64,000 nt of DNA from Bacillota bacterium (GTDB lineage: Bacteria > Bacillota > Clostridia > Christensenellales > Aristaeellaceae): assembly GCA_023436585.1 (NCBI GenBank), contig JAEZIN010000006.1, forward strand, positions 372,001 through 436,000, given 5' to 3'. Position numbers and translations under genes: made by a program. A model generated the notes under the pieces. It saw only the letters and a list, made by a program, of their open reading frames with translations, was not told the DNA's origin and searched no databases. Each line of letters starts with the position of its first letter. Position 1 is the stretch's first letter. Positions 16,600 to 23,967 of the stretch are shown here, in pieces.

Positions 16600-17313
16600 T
16601 TACATGGATTTATCATGGCTATAACCTAACTTTTTCAGTATCCCCAAAGGTGATAAATCTTCTGCTTCCAGCGCGTATACAGCCTCACTAATATCTTCCA
16701 GACAGTGCGCATCGGAAGTATGCAAAATAATTTTTCCCTGAAGAATACTTTTTGATACAGGCAGTTTAGGCGATACCTCCAATGCCGGAAAGTCGACATC
16801 CTCAGGCAATAAACCAAGGTTTATTAAAAGGCCGTTGGCACCGCGATTGATGTGCGCGGGGACTGGCAGACCGCCTAATCGGTTGATCTCTTTGGTCAGC
16901 TGATTCAGCGAAAGATGTGTGGCGGAGATCAAAAGGCGCGTCTCTTCCGCCATTGGCTCATCCCACTCATTCATAATCTGCTGCTTTCCAAAAAGCCGTG
17001 GATCATTTTGTATATCGGGAAGATGAGCATACAGGAACTCCCCCATCTCCATGGCCTGTTCAACGGTGGGAAAATAGGCAAGCAGATGGACTTCCTCACG
17101 GGTAGTGATTTCCATGCCGGGCAGCAGAACAAGGCCATAGGACTTTGCGGCGGCCTGCGCCGCGGGAAGATTTCTGGCGCAATTGTGGTCTGTAACGGCT
17201 ATGGCCTGCAGCCCTTTGATCTTTGCCATGGCGCAAATGTTCCACGGCGTCATGTCCTCATCCCCGCACGGGGAAAGGCAGGAATGGATATGCAGATCCG
17301 CATAGATCCTCAT
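16600..17313 (-). CDS. PHP-domain phosphoesterase in the hydrogenase locus
   Basis: A 237-residue PHP-fold protein. Metal-binding motifs are ADLHIHSCLSPCGDEDM, IAVTDHN, GMEITTREEVHLLAYF, PAHINRGANG and HTSDAHCLEDI, which are the expected histidines and aspartates of a metal-dependent phosphoesterase. The substrate is unknown. The start is four bases after the stop of the DRTGG protein gene, so the two are coupled. PHP proteins recur beside HydS-type hydrogenases in Clostridia. Confidence 0.88.
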   Translation of the reverse strand: MRIYADLHIHSCLSPCGDEDMTPWNICAMAKIKGLQAIAVTDHNCARNLPAAQAAAKSYGLVLLPGMEITTREEVHLLAYFPTVEQAMEMGEFLYAHLPDIQNDPRLFGKQQIMNEWDEPMAEETRLLISATHLSLNQLTKEINRLGGLPVPAHINRGANGLLINLGLLPEDVDFPALEVSPKLPVSKSILQGKIILHTSDAHCLEDISEAVYALEAEDLSPLGILKKLGYSHDKSM

Positions 17314-17317
17314 ACGC

Positions 17318-17665
17318 TTATCTTGTGGAAGCGGGAATGCCGGCAGCAGCCATCTCCCCGCATAGCTGATACGCCGTCTTGCGGCTTTTCAGCACTGGGA
17401 TATTTTCGCTCCTCGCTTTTTCGATGGAGCTTTCCTCCATCTCGATATCCTCGGGCAAAAGGATGCAGGAGAATTCCATCAGCACGGCCACCGCGATGAC
17501 GTTCAAATGCGTCTGTACGGTAATCCATGCCGTCTTTTGAGAGCCATGCGCCATGACCCAGCTTAACAGGTCGCACGCATAGCCGCAGGATACCTCCCCA
17601 TCAAGGGATACTCCCGGTGTCACATGCTCGGCATCCAGAATCTTCATCAACTGCGCAACTGTCAT
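17318..17665 (-). CDS. DRTGG-domain protein (second copy)
   Basis: A 115-residue protein made of one DRTGG-like domain: CGYACDLLSWVMAHGSQKTA, then TVQTHLNVIAVAVLMEFSCI, and the C-terminal SRKTAYQLCGEMAAAGI. It is clearly a paralogue of the protein at 19881-20231, sharing the order GC-x-DLLS, QTH/NQH-NVI, and KTAY-xx-CG. DRTGG domains occur with CBS domains and in phosphotransacetylase, where they are thought to bind nucleotides or other ligands; I infer a ligand-sensing role here. It is coupled to the PHP gene. Confidence 0.8.
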   Translation of the reverse strand: MTVAQLMKILDAEHVTPGVSLDGEVSCGYACDLLSWVMAHGSQKTAWITVQTHLNVIAVAVLMEFSCILLPEDIEMEESSIEKARSENIPVLKSRKTAYQLCGEMAAAGIPASTR

Positions 17666-17692
17666 ATGTACACGTCTCCCGTCCGAGTATAC

Positions 17693-18079
17693 TTACCAGC
17701 CAAGAAAGCAGAAGGGATGTCCGGCCGGATCGATCATAACAGTCCACCCGGTATCGTACTGTACATCCGCCTTGCTGGCACCGCAGGCAATGGCGTGCTG
17801 CACGGCTTGCTCCATCCGCTCTATGCTGCCCAGATTAAAATCCAGATGCAGCATCTGCTGCTGTCCCTGCGGCTCCTCCGGCCAGACGGGCGGCACGTAA
17901 TCAGGATTCAACTGGAACCCAAGCTTTGTACCGCCGTTGGGCGACTGAATGGCGATCCATTCCTCATCGGTGACGATCACCTTCCAGCCGAGCAGGTTCA
18001 CGTAGAAATCTGACAAGGCCTTGATATCCAGGCAATCCAGTACGACGGTGCCCAATTCGATCGGCAAAAATTGCTCCAT
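17693..18079 (-). CDS. VOC-family (glyoxalase-like) protein
   Basis: A 128-residue single VOC domain with LDCLDIKALSDFYVNLLGWK at the start and YDTGWTVMIDPAGHPFCF at the end, where a metal-site histidine and a glutamate-type ligand would lie. The family includes glyoxalase I, bleomycin-resistance proteins and dioxygenases; sequence reading cannot separate them. It sits between the sensory hydrogenase homologue and the second DRTGG gene, with about 27 bases on each side, and is not a usual member of such loci. Confidence 0.85.
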   Translation of the reverse strand: MEQFLPIELGTVVLDCLDIKALSDFYVNLLGWKVIVTDEEWIAIQSPNGGTKLGFQLNPDYVPPVWPEEPQGQQQMLHLDFNLGSIERMEQAVQHAIACGASKADVQYDTGWTVMIDPAGHPFCFLGW

Positions 18080-18106
18080 ACGTTCCCCTCCGTCATCGAA
18101 AACAGG

Positions 18107-19402
18107 TTAATGGTTCTGCGCAAGGTTCACCATTTGCTGGGCCATGATTTTCAACTGTTCCTTCAGCTTGTGGACACAGTCCATTTCCCGCGCATATCCC
18201 CTCACAATATCTTCCGCCAGCGCACGGCAGGTAGGCGCGCCGCAGGAGCCGCAGTCATATCCCGGCAGCTCCTTTACGATTTGATCCATGCGCTCCATTT
18301 TGCGCATGGCCTCCACGATGTCCTCATCCAATTGCATCACGCTGTTGGGCTGGATGGGCTTGTGTCCGTACACCGGGTATTTATCCAGAATGGAAACGTT
18401 CACCTTGTCATCCGGATGCGTTCCATCCAAGCCTTCCGCCAGCTTTTTAACGGCATTCTTGGCCACATAGTTGTTTTCAAACGTCAGCGGTCCGCCCACG
18501 CAGCCGCCGGTGCAGGCAGAGCCTTCAAAAAACACAAGATCGCTCAGCTTGTTGTTTTCAATTTCTTCCAAAACACGAATGACATTCTCGATCCCGTCCA
18601 CCGCCAGGCTGTTTTCCGGGCATACGGCATGGGCTTCTCCGCCGCTGTTGGCCCAGCTTACCCCGTAGGAGGTAGCTGCCGGCATATCCTCCGGCTGACC
18701 CTGGCCTCTGGTATGGCTGGATAGGAGCCCATAGATTTCCATAATGGAGATGGCCCCGTCCACCGCCGATTTTTCGTGACCGATGGGGCTGCGGATGGCC
18801 GTCACCTTGGCGGCGCAGGGGGTGATGAAAAAGCAGCCGACTTCCTCCGGCTTCACGCCGTGGGCTTTGCAGAATTCCCGCCTGGCCATGATGGCAGCCA
18901 ACTCCATGGGCTGGCGGATATCCACGATGTGGGGAATCAAATCAGGGAAGCGCACCTGGATCAGCCTGGTGATGGCCGGGCAGGCGGCCGATATGAGAGG
19001 CTTGGGCAAATCCTCCCGGCGCAGCTTTTCCCTAATGGCCCTGGTGGCCACATCCGCCGCGCGGGCAACCTCAAACACATCATCAAAGCCCATGCGTTTA
19101 AGGCCCGTCAGCACGCGGCCGACAGACTGCAGGCCTTTGAACTGGCCGTACAGCGAGGGCGCCGGCAGCGCAATCTTGTACTTGAACCCGCTGATAGACG
19201 ATAAGGGATCAGTTTGCGCGACCTTGGCATGGTAGGCACAAACCCGTATGCACTCCCCGCAGTCGATGCACCTTTCGTCTATGATGTGGGCCCGGCCGTC
19301 CCGCACACGGATGGCTTCCGTCGGACAGCGCTTGAGGCAGTTTGTGCAGCCTTTGCAGCGTGACACATCCAGCCGCACGGAATGAAACCGTTTTGTTTCC
19401 AT
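18107..19402 (-). CDS. Sensory-type [FeFe]-hydrogenase homologue with C-terminal Fe-S domain
   Basis: A 431-residue protein. Two N-terminal [4Fe-4S] motifs (C16-C26 and C45-C55) precede a hydrogenase large-subunit fold in which all four H-cluster cysteines are kept: SAACPAI (C141), TPCAAKV (C196) and SACTGGCVGG (C297, C301). The cysteine used for proton transfer in catalytic enzymes is alanine (A140), and the L2 methionine is threonine. These changes match the HydS/group C-D hydrogenases thought to sense H2 slowly. The C-terminus has a four-cysteine Fe-S domain (C384, C387, C392, C409) and no PAS domain, so the signal must leave by another partner. Confidence 0.88.
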   Translation of the reverse strand: METKRFHSVRLDVSRCKGCTNCLKRCPTEAIRVRDGRAHIIDERCIDCGECIRVCAYHAKVAQTDPLSSISGFKYKIALPAPSLYGQFKGLQSVGRVLTGLKRMGFDDVFEVARAADVATRAIREKLRREDLPKPLISAACPAITRLIQVRFPDLIPHIVDIRQPMELAAIMARREFCKAHGVKPEEVGCFFITPCAAKVTAIRSPIGHEKSAVDGAISIMEIYGLLSSHTRGQGQPEDMPAATSYGVSWANSGGEAHAVCPENSLAVDGIENVIRVLEEIENNKLSDLVFFEGSACTGGCVGGPLTFENNYVAKNAVKKLAEGLDGTHPDDKVNVSILDKYPVYGHKPIQPNSVMQLDEDIVEAMRKMERMDQIVKELPGYDCGSCGAPTCRALAEDIVRGYAREMDCVHKLKEQLKIMAQQMVNLAQNH

Positions 19403-19431
19403 GGATAAACCTCCGCCCCAGAAAAACCGGT

Positions 19432-19860
19432 TTATAGAACCTCGCCCAGGTCAAACGACATGCGAATGCTTGTCCCTTCCCCAAGGCGGCTTTGAATTTG
19501 AAAAGTGTTTGCGTTGCGCTGCATATTCGTAAGGCCCATACCAGCGCCAAAGCCCATGCTTCTTGCCTGCTCATTGGCGGTGGAAAAGCCTTCCCGCATG
19601 GCAGCTTTGATGTCGGGTATTCCGGGGCCGGTGTCGCTGGAAGATAGGTAAGCCGTTGGCGGCTCCACCATCAGCGTCAGCGTCCCCCCCAGACTGTGAA
19701 TCACCAGGTTCATCTCCGCTTCATAGGAGGCTATCGCCATCCGGCGCAGCACGGACCCGCCCACACCAAGCTGCTTCAATGTACGCTTGATGGCGGCGGA
19801 CGCTTCCCCGGCCCGCTGATAATCCCCGGCTTCAACAAAAAACTCTTCACGAATCAGCAT
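19432..19860 (-). CDS. RsbW-like ATP-binding protein
   Basis: A 142-residue GHKL ATPase of the anti-sigma-factor serine kinase type. The N box is RRMAIASYEAEMNLVIHS, with the N-box asparagine present, the G1 box is SSSDTGPGIPDI, and the G2 region is MGFGAGMGLTNMQRNA. These bind ATP-Mg. It lies between the first DRTGG gene and the sensory hydrogenase gene, with 20-30-base gaps. I infer that it is a kinase or switch working with the DRTGG proteins or the hydrogenase sensor; no cognate anti-anti-sigma factor is seen in the window. Confidence 0.85.
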   Translation of the reverse strand: MLIREEFFVEAGDYQRAGEASAAIKRTLKQLGVGGSVLRRMAIASYEAEMNLVIHSLGGTLTLMVEPPTAYLSSSDTGPGIPDIKAAMREGFSTANEQARSMGFGAGMGLTNMQRNANTFQIQSRLGEGTSIRMSFDLGEVL

Positions 19861-19880
19861 GAGCAGCTACTCCCAAATTT

Positions 19881-20231
19881 TCAGGCATGCTCCACACCGG
19901 GCAGCCCGCATTTGTACAGGATGCCGCAAGCGGTGTATGCCGTCTTCTCGGTGGACATAATCACCAGGTCCAGTTCCTTCGCCTCTTTGAGCATTTCCTC
20001 ATCAGGCATCTTTCCCCTGGCGAAGAGAATGCAGTTGATATCCACCATGCTCGCCGTGCGGATCACATGCTGGTTTGTAAGCCCTGTGATCAGTATTGTG
20101 TTCTCTTTTACAAAGGCAAGCACATCGCTCATCAGATCGGAGCCGCATCCGCTGTATACCTTCCGGTCCAGGCTGTTTTCCCCCAGGAGCACCTTGGCGT
20201 CAAGCAGTTGAATAATTTCCCTGATCGTCAT
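19881..20231 (-). CDS. DRTGG-domain protein (first copy)
   Basis: A 116-residue DRTGG-like domain protein: YSGCGSDLMSDVLAFVKENT, then GLTNQHVIRTASMVDINCIL, and EKTAYTACGILYKCGL at the end. The start at 20231 has GGAAGGACG before it; an upstream ATG in the same frame at 20273 would overlap the previous gene. It is a paralogue of the protein at 17318-17665. It opens the regulatory block of the hydrogenase locus and is likely co-transcribed with the ATPase and sensory hydrogenase genes. Confidence 0.82.
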   Translation of the reverse strand: MTIREIIQLLDAKVLLGENSLDRKVYSGCGSDLMSDVLAFVKENTILITGLTNQHVIRTASMVDINCILFARGKMPDEEMLKEAKELDLVIMSTEKTAYTACGILYKCGLPGVEHA

Positions 20232-20262
20232 GTAATTCGTCCTTCCGCATTTGTGTGAAGGG

Positions 20263-21102
20263 CTATTTCCCAAAGCTGTACAAGTATGATTCCACTCCGG
20301 ATAAGAAGGAGAGTGTTTGGTATTTCATCTGTGATGCCATGGCTACCGTTCCTTTTGTGGACGCATCCACTACAGCCGTGGCTGATTTGCCGATGCCATC
20401 CATAAGGATGATCAGGTCGCTTACCGCCTTATAATTGACAGTTGCAAACCTTTGAGACAACACGGTTTTCAGCGTGTTCGCCTGGGATGTGATCTCTGCC
20501 AGCCTCTTGAGTTCCTGCTCCACCACCAGGTCCTGCCTGTCCATGGAGACGGATATTTCGCAGAAGCTTTCCAAAGCGGTGCTCAAATATTGCAGGCCTG
20601 CTTCCAGCACATCCAACTGTCCGGCCATGCCGTTCACGTTCAGAACAAGCTCCGGCAAAACAATCTCATACACATAGGAATCAATGTCATGCTGGCTTTT
20701 AAGCTGCTGGCGGACTGTTTGTGCTTCCTCCCTGGTGGAATACAGCGCAGCCAGCACCCTGAAGCGGCTGTCCTTGCGCAGATAACCCGCCGCGCCCCTG
20801 GACGCAAAGGTTTCTGCCTGGACACGCGCGGATTCCTCTACATCAAAGGCCCCAAGCTGTATGGCATACCAGCTTCTTTTGGGAACGCTGATGACCCGGG
20901 CCGTCACTGTTTCATCAAAGGTGCTTCCGATGACCGTCGGTGTAGGCGTGACCTTCACTTCCAGCTTCAGGCCGCCGTTGTTGTCCCTTAACAGCCCGGA
21001 TAGTATCAACAGACAGGATACAAAGAGCAGCACACCCGTCAAAACCCGCTTGCCGCCGCCGGGCGCCTTATAAGTCCGTTTCTCAACTTTTGCAGTATGC
21101 AT
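20263..21102 (-). CDS. SPOR-domain membrane protein
   Basis: A 279-residue protein with a short cytoplasmic N-terminus, one membrane helix (LTGVLLFVSCLLILSGLL), a short Pro/Thr linker, and a SPOR-type domain (WYAIQLGAFDVEESARVQAE to ALYSTREEAQTVRQQL). SPOR domains bind denuded peptidoglycan glycan strands at division or sporulation septa. The C-terminal 130 residues are helical and not recognised. The ATG at 21102 follows AAGGAGG by seven bases. It lies 31 bases upstream of the DRTGG gene, so it could share a transcript with the hydrogenase regulators, although its role looks unrelated. Confidence 0.82.
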   Translation of the reverse strand: MHTAKVEKRTYKAPGGGKRVLTGVLLFVSCLLILSGLLRDNNGGLKLEVKVTPTPTVIGSTFDETVTARVISVPKRSWYAIQLGAFDVEESARVQAETFASRGAAGYLRKDSRFRVLAALYSTREEAQTVRQQLKSQHDIDSYVYEIVLPELVLNVNGMAGQLDVLEAGLQYLSTALESFCEISVSMDRQDLVVEQELKRLAEITSQANTLKTVLSQRFATVNYKAVSDLIILMDGIGKSATAVVDASTKGTVAMASQMKYQTLSFLSGVESYLYSFGK

Positions 21103-21166
21103 GTACATTCCTCCTTGTCCCAATCGCTTAACCCTATGACAGGCGGGAGGAAAATATGCAAAAACC

Positions 21167-21196
21167 TTGAAACGGATGGCAAGCCTATGCTACGAT
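21167..21196 (+). promoter_or_regulatory. Candidate promoter for the DUF6062 gene
   Basis: TTGAAA (21167-21172) and TACGAT (21191-21196) are separated by 18 bases, with TG two bases before the -10. The predicted transcript would start about 30 bases before the TTG start codon at 21232. Confidence 0.5.
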
Positions 21197-21231
21197 GGAC
21201 AAAACATGCCCATAGGGAAAGGAGCCTTTTC

Positions 21232-22011
21232 TTGCAATATCACATCGATACGATACCTGTTTGGGACGCGGTAAAGCTGGGCGGCGAATGCCCCCTTTGC
21301 GCCTTGAAGCGCAAGAATGAGCTGACGGATATCCAACGCTTTCTGGGTGCCTCGGTGATGGAGCCAGATACGCGCATCCGCGTGAACCAAAAGGGATTTT
21401 GCGGCCACCACCTGAAGCTGCTGTTCTTAGAAAAGAACAGGCTGGGTCTTGCCCTGATGCTGCATACCCACATGAAGCAAACGGAAAAGGCCGTGGAAAG
21501 CATCCTGTCCAAGGCAAAAGAGGCCGGCAAACAATCAAATGGCATGATGTTCAAGCGTATGTTCAGGGGAAACGGGTCCGCCCCATCCCCATTAAAAGCA
21601 GCGGCGGCGGCATTATCGGAAACAGAATCTTCCTGCGTTATATGCGAAAGCATTATAGAACATATGAACCGATATGTCTACACCATGCTGTACCTGTGGG
21701 AGCGTGACAAGGATTTTCGAAAAGCATTTTCAGAATCGAAAGGCGTTTGCATCCCCCATGGGGCGCTTTTGCTGTCCATGGCGGAGGAAAGCCTGCCTTC
21801 CAGTGAGCTGGCGTCCTTCGTCGATACGCTGTCCGGCCTGATCACTTCCAACCTGAAAAGAATCGAGCAGGAATTGGAATGGTTTACGCTCAAATTCGAT
21901 TACCGCAACCAGGAAAAGCCCTGGGGCAATTCCCGGGATGCGGTGGAGAGAACCATCACAAAGCTTCGGGGCTGGAACGCGGGCGAAGAACCCTGGCCGC
22001 CCGAGAAATAA
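21232..22011 (+). CDS. DUF6062-family protein
   Basis: A 259-residue protein. It starts at a TTG codon seven bases after GGAAAGGAG, giving LQYHIDTIPVWDAVKLGGEC as the N-terminus. It contains two well-separated CxxC pairs (GGECPLCALKRKNELTD and SSCVICESIIEHMNRY) and paired CGHH and CIPHG motifs, so a metal site is likely. The closest family I recognise is DUF6062, which has no known function. The stop codon is directly adjacent to the stop codon of the convergent dCMP deaminase gene, with no bases between. Confidence 0.78.
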   Translation: MQYHIDTIPVWDAVKLGGECPLCALKRKNELTDIQRFLGASVMEPDTRIRVNQKGFCGHHLKLLFLEKNRLGLALMLHTHMKQTEKAVESILSKAKEAGKQSNGMMFKRMFRGNGSAPSPLKAAAAALSETESSCVICESIIEHMNRYVYTMLYLWERDKDFRKAFSESKGVCIPHGALLLSMAEESLPSSELASFVDTLSGLITSNLKRIEQELEWFTLKFDYRNQEKPWGNSRDAVERTITKLRGWNAGEEPWPPEK

Positions 22012-22467
22012 CTATTTTTCGGGCTGATACTGTTCCAGGCGCACCCCCGCCTCAGAGAATATCTCCAGGGAGAAGGGGTCCGGATAGCCTTCCTGGTAGA
22101 TCACGCGCCGGATACCGGCGTTGATGATCATCTTGGCGCAAACGGAGCAGGGCTGATGGGTGCAGTACAGCGTGGCCCCGTCGATGGAAATGCCCAGCTT
22201 GGCAGCCTGGATGATGGCGTTTTGTTCAGCGTGGATGGCGTAGCACAATTCCGCCCTGGTGCCGGAAGGTATGTTCATCCGGCGGCGCATGCATTCGCCC
22301 CGCTCCTTGCAGGTTTTGAGCCCCGCTGGAGCGCCATTGTAGCCGGTGGTCATGATTCTTTTGTCCTTGACAATCACGGCCCCGATACTGCGTCCTTCCA
22401 TAAAACAGCTTGTCCAGCCGGCAATGACATGGGCCATCTGCATAAACCGGTGATCCCATTTATCCAA
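22012..22467 (-). CDS. comEB: dCMP deaminase (ComEB-like)
   Basis: A 151-residue zinc deaminase that makes dUMP from dCMP for thymidylate synthesis. The zinc site is given by CYAIHAEQNAIIQAAK (HAE) and YCTHQPCSVCAKMIINAGI (PCxxC), and the N-terminal region has the GYNGAPAG loop. Length is normal for the family. It is convergent with and abuts the DUF6062 gene, so its transcript has no room for an intrinsic terminator before entering that gene. Confidence 0.93.
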   Translation of the reverse strand: MDKWDHRFMQMAHVIAGWTSCFMEGRSIGAVIVKDKRIMTTGYNGAPAGLKTCKERGECMRRRMNIPSGTRAELCYAIHAEQNAIIQAAKLGISIDGATLYCTHQPCSVCAKMIINAGIRRVIYQEGYPDPFSLEIFSEAGVRLEQYQPEK

Positions 22468-22491
22468 AAAGCCACCGTCCCCTCGTTTCTC

Positions 22492-22512
22492 CGCCCAACC
22501 GGGCGTTTTTTG
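22492..22512 (+). terminator. Intrinsic terminator pointing rightward, beyond the dCMP deaminase gene
   Basis: CGCCC-AACC-GGGCG is followed by TTTTTTG. It is oriented to stop plus-strand transcription, although the gene immediately to its left (comEB) is on the minus strand. The nearest plus-strand gene that could use it is the DUF6062 gene. Confidence 0.65.
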
Positions 22513-22626
22513 TTATTATACGGTGTTTGGCTGCACGTGTCAAACAGCATCATCCGATGTGTTTCCACTGTGTCCCTGGTGCTTTCCGCCTCTTTTCCGG
22601 CATATGTTCTCCGGGGAGGGATGGCG

Positions 22627-23952
22627 ATGGCAAAGCAGACCATCCGGGAACAGGCGGTGCTTTTAACATTGGCCAACACCTTGGTGCGGGCCATGGGATT
22701 TTTGATGCGTGTGCTTTTCTCCAGAATGCTGGGTTCAGAGATTATGGGCATTATGGAGTTGGGCGGCTCCGTGCATATGATGGCTATCACGCCGGCCACA
22801 GCCGGGCTGCCGCTGGCGGTAAGCCGGCTGACAGCCAAGGCACCGGAAGGCAAAAAGGAGGAAGCTTTATACGCCGGCAAAAGGCTGGTGAGGCTTTTAT
22901 CGCTGGTGTGGATTCCCCTGTACCTGCTGTTGACGCCTTTTATCGCAAGGCTCCTGGGGGATGCCCGCACCTTCCCCTCTCTTTTGATGTCCGCGCCTTG
23001 CATCCTTGTTTTGGGCTATTCGGCCGCCTACAACGGGTATTGCTATGGCATGAACAACGCTTGGCCTCCGGCCCTGAGCGAGCTGACGGAGCAAATACTT
23101 CGATTTGCGATTGCGTTCCTCATGCTAAAAGCACTGCCGGGTCTGACTTCGGCCTGGACAGCGGCTGTACCTGGTTTTGCCACCGCCGTTTCGGAAGCGG
23201 CAGGCGTCGTGCTTGTGATCCTGATGCTGCGCTTGCCAAAACCAACAGCAAAACCTGATAAGAAAACGCAAAAGCAGGTTCTCCGACTGGCGCTGCCGCC
23301 TACCGCCACAAGGCTCACAAGCACGGTGTTAAGGTCGTTTAACGCCATGCTGATTCCCTTCCGGCTCAGGACCTCCGGGTTGGAACTGGCGGAAGCCACC
23401 TCCCGGTTCGGCATGCTGGCCGGCATGGTGATGCCGGTGGTTATGCTGCCCTCGGTATTCACAGGCTCACTGGCCATGTTGGCCACACCCGCATTAGCGG
23501 CCAGGGAGAACAATCCCAAAGCGCTGCGGGTCATTAGCATCCAGCTCATGCTGGCGGCCATCCTGGTAGGCGCTGTCTGCGGCGTCATTCTTTATGCCAT
23601 AGCCCCCTGGATCTCCGTGAGCATGTACCGGCTGCCGGAATTGACGCCGCTCATCCGCTACCTGTGTCCATCGGTACTGCTCATGAGCCTGCAGCAGGTT
23701 TTGTCGGGCATGATCGCGGGCTTGGGAAGGCAGAAGCAGGCGCTCTACGGAACGCTGGCGGGAGCGGGTGTTACGCTTGTCAGCAGCTGGTTCCTGACGG
23801 GTATGCCGGAACTTCGCCTGTATGGGGCATCCTTTGCCATGATGGCGGGCCAGGCCGTGGGGCTTGTATGGAGCATTGTACTGCTCATCCGGATCCTTAT
23901 GAAAAAAGCGCCCCCGAAGGAGCGCGACAGCCTGACATCGCTGGATGCGTAA
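22627..23952 (+). CDS. MOP-superfamily flippase (SpoVB/MurJ-like polysaccharide transporter)
   Basis: A 441-residue protein with about 12-14 hydrophobic helices, similar to stage V sporulation protein B and related lipid-linked oligosaccharide flippases. The N-terminus QAVLLTLANTLVRAMGFLMR and the loop SAAYNGYCYGMNNAWPPALS are typical. It would move lipid-linked cell-wall or spore-cortex precursors across the membrane. I chose the ATG at 22627 because GGGGAGGG is directly before the ATG at 22621. Spore function is inferred from the family. It ends 15 bases from the convergent methyltransferase gene. Confidence 0.85.
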   Translation: MAKQTIREQAVLLTLANTLVRAMGFLMRVLFSRMLGSEIMGIMELGGSVHMMAITPATAGLPLAVSRLTAKAPEGKKEEALYAGKRLVRLLSLVWIPLYLLLTPFIARLLGDARTFPSLLMSAPCILVLGYSAAYNGYCYGMNNAWPPALSELTEQILRFAIAFLMLKALPGLTSAWTAAVPGFATAVSEAAGVVLVILMLRLPKPTAKPDKKTQKQVLRLALPPTATRLTSTVLRSFNAMLIPFRLRTSGLELAEATSRFGMLAGMVMPVVMLPSVFTGSLAMLATPALAARENNPKALRVISIQLMLAAILVGAVCGVILYAIAPWISVSMYRLPELTPLIRYLCPSVLLMSLQQVLSGMIAGLGRQKQALYGTLAGAGVTLVSSWFLTGMPELRLYGASFAMMAGQAVGLVWSIVLLIRILMKKAPPKERDSLTSLDA

Positions 23953-23967
23953 GGCTCTTCATTATTA

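Noticed and set aside
22156..22626. N-terminal extension of the flippase frame into the antisense of comEB
   Set aside because: It would place about 157 residues of non-membrane sequence over the dCMP deaminase gene and the terminator; the start at 22627 has the ribosome-binding site.
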